In this document: one piece after another, positions 13,526-16,713 of the stretch
Numbering within the stretch: position 1 is the stretch's first letter
How the letters are laid out: every line of letters starts with the position of its first letter
Assembly (NCBI GenBank): GCA_034189755.1
Contig: JAXIHJ010000083.1
Span: forward strand, 1-16,713
DNA length: 16,713 nucleotides
Reading direction: 5' to 3'
Origin: JAXIHJ01 sp034189755
Lineage (GTDB): Bacteria; Planctomycetota; Phycisphaerae; SM23-33
Notes under the pieces: generated by a model
What the model saw: the letters and a program-made list of their open reading frames with translations, nothing else
Database searches by the model: none
Told to the model about the DNA's origin: nothing
Translations under genes and position numbers: made by a program

Positions 13526-14376
13526 ATGTCGCCGTTCTCGCTTTGTCGACTGGTGCGCCGCCAGCGTTTTGGGAATGGCCTGGGCGCCATCAGGCTTATC
13601 AGCATCTCGCGGAGGTTCTCCAGCTCCAGCCCGATATACAACTGGCTCTCACAGGCCAGTGAGATTCTGCCCGTTTCTTCACTTGCGACCAATACGACCG
13701 CGTCAGACTCCTGAGCCAGCCCCAATGCAGCCCGGTGCCGGCTGCCGAGTGAAGGGTCCACCTCTTCGCTCTCGGCCAGGGGAAACTGGCATCCCGCGGC
13801 GGCGACCCGGCCATCTCGAATAACCACGCCCATATCGTGCAGTGAGCTGCCCGGGTAGAAAATCGTGTTCAACAGGCTTGCCGTGAGCTGGGCGTCGACG
13901 ATTGTGCCCGTTTCCATCAGCGCGCCGAGACCCACCGACCGCTCCACGGCGAGGACTGCGCCGATCTTGTTGCGGGAAAGGTACGCTGCGCTTTCGGTCA
14001 GCGCATCGACCATCATCTCCACCCGGCTGCGGGCGCTGCGGAAGATTCTCGCCTGGCCGATCTGAATCAACGCGCGGCGGAGTTCCGGCTGGAACGCCAC
14101 CACAATGGCTACGAAAGCGAACAGCAAAAACTTGCCGTACAAAAATTCGATACGGTCCCAGCCAAGCTCCTTAGGCAGCAGGCGAATGACCACGTACACC
14201 GAACTGAGCAGCACGGCGACACCTTTGACCAGCCTCGCGCCGCGCGTCCCGCGCAGGAAACGCAGCACCCACCAAACCACCACGCCGATCAGCAGCAGCT
14301 CTATCATGACCACCAGGTGGCTGTAGGTTGCGACCCGGTTCAGATACGTCGAGATAGCTCTGAAGAGTTCTTCCAT
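13522..14376 (-). CDS. cdaA: Diadenylate cyclase CdaA with a non-canonical DMG motif
   Basis: A 284-residue membrane enzyme of the CdaA (DacA) type, making c-di-AMP from two ATP. Three hydrophobic N-terminal segments (about 20-39, 48-66 and 81-96) precede FQPELRRALIQIG, the family linker, and the DAC domain. The RHR motif is intact in GSRHRAALGLAQESDAV (Arg213-Arg215), followed by LVASEETGRISLA. However, the catalytic motif, normally LHDGA, reads LHDMGVVIRDG: Asp181 is kept but the following Gly-Ala is Met-Gly. The rest of the domain looks healthy, so this is not simple decay. It is coupled to cdaR and preceded by folP. Activity cannot be judged from sequence alone. Confidence 0.93.
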   Translation of the reverse strand: MEELFRAISTYLNRVATYSHLVVMIELLLIGVVVWWVLRFLRGTRGARLVKGVAVLLSSVYVVIRLLPKELGWDRIEFLYGKFLLFAFVAIVVAFQPELRRALIQIGQARIFRSARSRVEMMVDALTESAAYLSRNKIGAVLAVERSVGLGALMETGTIVDAQLTASLLNTIFYPGSSLHDMGVVIRDGRVAAAGCQFPLAESEEVDPSLGSRHRAALGLAQESDAVVLVASEETGRISLACESQLYIGLELENLREMLISLMAPRPFPKRWRRTSRQSENGDI

Positions 14377-14412
14377 GTCGCTGTCAATCCGCGCGCAGTG
14401 TTACTGCCGGCC

Positions 14413-14423
14413 TAATATATATA
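14413..14423 (-). promoter_or_regulatory. AT-rich island, possible cdaA -10 region
   Basis: An isolated TATATATATTA (minus strand) stands out in the GC-rich 80-bp gap between folP and cdaA, about 40 bases before the cdaA ATG. There is no convincing -35. A small hairpin GCAGT-AAC-ACTGC lies between it and the start codon. It could drive cdaA-cdaR separately from folP. Confidence 0.3.
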
Positions 14424-14456
14424 CGTCATCGTCCCGGCGGTGGTGCGGACTACAGC

Positions 14457-15317
14457 CTATCGCGGAGTTTTTTTTTCGGCCGGGGCGTTTTGCTCGATAG
14501 CCCGTGCGACGGCAAGAGCCTGCTTGACGGCGGCGACGTCGTGGACGCGGAAGACAGTCGCCCCTCGCCGCCAGGCCGCCAGGGATGCGGCGACCGTGCC
14601 GTAGACCCTGTCAGCCGGCTCGGCACAGTGAGTCAATTCGCCGATGAACCGTTTTCGAGAAGCTCCTATCAGCACCGGTACGTCGAGCTTCAGGAGCCTG
14701 TCCACGCCGGCCAGCAGTGCCAGGTTGTGCTCCAGCCGCTTGCCAAAACCGATTCCCGGGTCCACGATACAACGCCGGCGGTCCAGGCCGGCGGACTCAG
14801 CGACATCCAGCCGCTCGGCGAGGAAACGGCGGACTTCCACGACCACGTCCTGATATGACGGGGCCTGCTGCATGGTCTTAGGCTTACCGAGCATGTGCAT
14901 AAGAACCATCGCCGCGCCCCGGCTCGCCGCCAGCGAAAACATGTCCGAATCGTCTCGGCCGGCGGAAATGTCGTTGATGATTTTAGCGCCGCAGTCCATC
15001 GCGAAGGCGGCAACCTTGGTGCTGGTCGTGTCGATGCTGAGTATCGCGCCACTGGCGGCGACGGCCGGAATGACCTCATGCAGGCGGGCCAGTTGCTCTT
15101 CGGCAGAAACGCGGTCCGAACCCGGGCGGGTGGATTCGGCGCCGACATCGATGACGTCGGCGCCCTCGGCGACTATGCGCCGTGCACGGGCAACTGCGTC
15201 GGATGGGCTGAAAAACTCGCCGCCGTCGGAAAAACTGTCGGGCGTAACGTTCAGGACACCCATCACTACTGCCCGCCCGGTGCGATGCGAGTTCAGGATA
15301 TCGTCCAGTTCTATCAT
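14457..15317 (-). CDS. folP: Dihydropteroate synthase
   Basis: A 286-residue TIM-barrel enzyme that joins p-aminobenzoate to the pterin pyrophosphate in folate synthesis and is the sulfonamide target. Motifs in order are VLNVTPDSFSDGG, DVGAESTRPGS, LSIDTTS, IINDIS, VLMHMLGKPKTMQ, CIVDPGIGFGK, VLIGASRKRFIGEL and GATVFRVHDVAAVKQAL. The ATG at 15317 (MIELDDIL) is chosen. An in-frame ATG at 15383 would translate the ftsH terminator hairpin, and family similarity starts after 15317. There is no clear ribosome binding site, and TATAAT ends nine bases before the ATG, suggesting a very short leader. The ftsH-folP order is seen in several bacterial lineages. Confidence 0.94.
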   Translation of the reverse strand: MIELDDILNSHRTGRAVVMGVLNVTPDSFSDGGEFFSPSDAVARARRIVAEGADVIDVGAESTRPGSDRVSAEEQLARLHEVIPAVAASGAILSIDTTSTKVAAFAMDCGAKIINDISAGRDDSDMFSLAASRGAAMVLMHMLGKPKTMQQAPSYQDVVVEVRRFLAERLDVAESAGLDRRRCIVDPGIGFGKRLEHNLALLAGVDRLLKLDVPVLIGASRKRFIGELTHCAEPADRVYGTVAASLAAWRRGATVFRVHDVAAVKQALAVARAIEQNAPAEKKTPR

Positions 15318-15326
15318 CACGGCGCC

Positions 15327-15332
15327 ATTATA
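15327..15332 (-). promoter_or_regulatory. Consensus -10 hexamer for folP
   Basis: A perfect TATAAT on the minus strand lies directly downstream of the ftsH terminator and nine bases before the folP ATG. The expected start near 15320 gives a leader of about three bases. The -35 position would fall inside the terminator hairpin and shows no TTGACA. Confidence 0.5.
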
Positions 15333-15334
15333 CG

Positions 15335-15367
15335 AAAAAGCCCACAGATATCGATCTGTGGGCTTTT
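15335..15367 (-). terminator. Intrinsic terminator after ftsH (usable in both directions)
   Basis: A perfect 14-bp inverted repeat (15336-15349 with 15354-15367) closes a four-base loop. The stem contains AGCCCACAGAT, and in the minus direction it ends in a run of five T. It lies 31 bases after the ftsH stop codon and separates ftsH transcription from folP. Confidence 0.88.
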
Positions 15368-15398
15368 CATCTCCAGTTTTCACGGATATTACCGGTCT

Positions 15399-16713
15399 TT
15401 ATCCCGGTTCGGGGAGCGGCTTGGCGCCGTCGCCAAGTGCGGGCGGTTCGGCCTGGGGAAGCGCGTCGGCCTTGGCTTCGGCGTCTTTTTTCTCCTGCTC
15501 ACGCTCAAGCAGATCGCCCACGGTGAGCTTGTCCAGCGTCTTGCCTTCGATAATCTGCCCGACCTCCTTGGCAGACAGCGTTTCATACTTCAGCAGCGCC
15601 TGTGCCAAATGCTCAAGCTCGTTGCGATGTTCTTCCTGAAGCTGCTTGGTCGCGGCGTAGGCCTCGTCGATGATGGCTTTGACTTCCGTGTCGATCAGCT
15701 CGGCGGTACTGTCGGAATATTCCTTGCCGGACATGTCCATCGGCATGATTCGCCTGTCGTCATTGGAGTAATTCACAGGTCCGACCCGTTCGGACATGCC
15801 CCAGTCGAGCACCATCTTTTTGGCCAGTTCGGTGGCCTGGGCGATGTCATTTTGCGCGCCGCTGGAAACGTCGTTGCAGAAGAGCTGCTCGGCCAGGCGC
15901 CCGCCGAGGCAGACGCACATCAGCGCCTTGCAGTAACTGCGTGTGTAGAGGTAGCGGTCCTTCTCCGGCAGTGCGAACGTCGCCCCGCCCATCTGCCCGC
16001 GCGGGATAATCGAGACCTTGTGAAGCGGGTCGGCATCCGGCAGAAGCATCTGGGTCAGTGCGTGGCCGGCCTCGTGGTAAGCAGTGATCGTTTTTTCCTT
16101 CTCGTCGATGACGCGGCTCTTGCGTGCCCGCCCCCAGCGGACCTTGTCACGGGCCTCTTCCAGGTCGGCCTGCTCGACGAACTCCTTATCGCACATGGTC
16201 GCGGCGATGGCTGCCTCATTGACCAGTGCGGCCAGGTCCGCTCCGCTGAACATCGGCGTGCCACGGGCCAGCAGGTTCAGGTTCACGTCCGGCCCGCGTT
16301 TGACCTTGGCTGCGTAAATCTTGAGGATTTCATATCGGCCTCGCAGGTCCGGCAACGGAACGTTGATCTGGCGGTCGAACCGCCCCGGGCGTGTCAATGC
16401 CGGGTCCAGAACGTCCATGCGGTTTGTGGCTGCGATGACGATTATCTGGTCGGACGTGTTGAACCCGTCCATCTCCACCAGGATGGCGTTGAGCGTTTGT
16501 TCACGCTCGTCGTGCCCGCCGCCGTTGAAGCCCATGCCGCGGCGCCGCCCTACCGCGTCGATCTCGTCGAGGAACACGATGCAGGGCGAGCTTTGCTTGG
16601 CCTGCTTGAACAGGTCGCGCACGCGAGAAGCGCCAACGCCGACGAACATCTCAACGAAATCGCTGCCGGAGATCGAGAAGAACGGCACGTCCGCCTCGCC
16701 GGCAATAGCCTTG
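15399..16713 (-). CDS. ftsH: ATP-dependent zinc metalloprotease FtsH (5' end outside the window)
   Basis: The C-terminal 437 residues of FtsH, the membrane-bound AAA+ protease that degrades misfolded membrane proteins and some regulators. The frame is open through the right edge, so the N-terminal membrane part and Walker A are not visible. Present are the pore-loop region FVEMFVGVGASRVRDLF, Walker B CIVFLDEIDAVG, the second region of homology DPALTRPGRFDRQI and the zinc-binding HEAGH (encoded at 16062-16076). The third-ligand region is SSGAQNDIAQAT, and a protease-domain ending with TAELIDTEVKAIIDEAY follows. The tail is rich in Pro/Ala/Glu, as often seen. The GTG at 16688 is only an internal Val codon. 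A strong terminator follows the TAA. Confidence 0.97.
   Translation of the reverse strand, partial: KAIAGEADVPFFSISGSDFVEMFVGVGASRVRDLFKQAKQSSPCIVFLDEIDAVGRRRGMGFNGGGHDEREQTLNAILVEMDGFNTSDQIIVIAATNRMDVLDPALTRPGRFDRQINVPLPDLRGRYEILKIYAAKVKRGPDVNLNLLARGTPMFSGADLAALVNEAAIAATMCDKEFVEQADLEEARDKVRWGRARKSRVIDEKEKTITAYHEAGHALTQMLLPDADPLHKVSIIPRGQMGGATFALPEKDRYLYTRSYCKALMCVCLGGRLAEQLFCNDVSSGAQNDIAQATELAKKMVLDWGMSERVGPVNYSNDDRRIMPMDMSGKEYSDSTAELIDTEVKAIIDEAYAATKQLQEEHRNELEHLAQALLKYETLSAKEVGQIIEGKTLDKLTVGDLLEREQEKKDAEAKADALPQAEPPALGDGAKPLPEPG

Noticed and set aside
15318..15383. Upstream in-frame ATG as the folP start
   Set aside because: It would place a perfect transcription terminator inside the coding sequence and adds 22 residues with no family similarity.

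Overview
The window looks like a chromosomal stretch from a GC-rich bacterium, most likely a member of the Planctomycetota (possibly class Phycisphaerae). This assignment is inference. It rests on the paired-CxxC zinc-ribbon proteins, one fused to a multi-pass membrane domain, on a pseudopilin-like small protein, and on the mix of housekeeping genes. No rRNA or tRNA gene is present to test it.

Left part (1-2517). A minus-strand operon runs moxR-type AAA+ ATPase, then a DUF58 membrane protein, then probably a third gene cut by the left edge. moxR is transcribed from a strong extended -10 promoter. It is divergent from a lone riboflavin synthase gene (ribE).

Plus-strand block (2518-6825). ribE is followed by pdxA (vitamin B6 synthesis), with a large imperfect inverted repeat between them. 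Next come an MBOAT O-acyltransferase of the AlgI type and a membrane-anchored SGNH-like protein. Together the last two make up a probable cell-surface polysaccharide O-acylation pair.

Centre (6847-10617). aspS (minus) carries the histidine typical of non-discriminating aspartyl-tRNA synthetases. Divergent from it, a zinc-ribbon membrane protein is translationally coupled (ATGA overlap) to a small anchored pseudopilin-like protein. This pair converges on a small zinc-ribbon gene. Exactly in the gap between the convergent stop codons sits an 87-bp non-autonomous transposon. It has perfect 14-bp terminal inverted repeats beginning GTAA and a perfect 8-bp target duplication, which are the hallmarks of an IS66-family MITE.

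Right part (10618-16713). A decayed MORN/YwqK-like repeat gene with no start codon lies in a repeat-rich gap. Then a minus-strand series reads, in transcription order, ftsH (5' end off the window), a terminator, folP, cdaA (diadenylate cyclase), cdaR (YbbR-domain regulator) and proA. The cyclase has Asp-Met-Gly where the family has the Asp-Gly-Ala catalytic motif, while its RHR motif is intact. This is the most unusual protein-level feature here.

No CRISPR array, rRNA, tRNA or classical riboswitch was seen. The most system-like observations are the c-di-AMP module with a non-canonical active site next to proline synthesis, the IS66-derived MITE, and the coupled zinc-ribbon membrane/pseudopilin-like pair.
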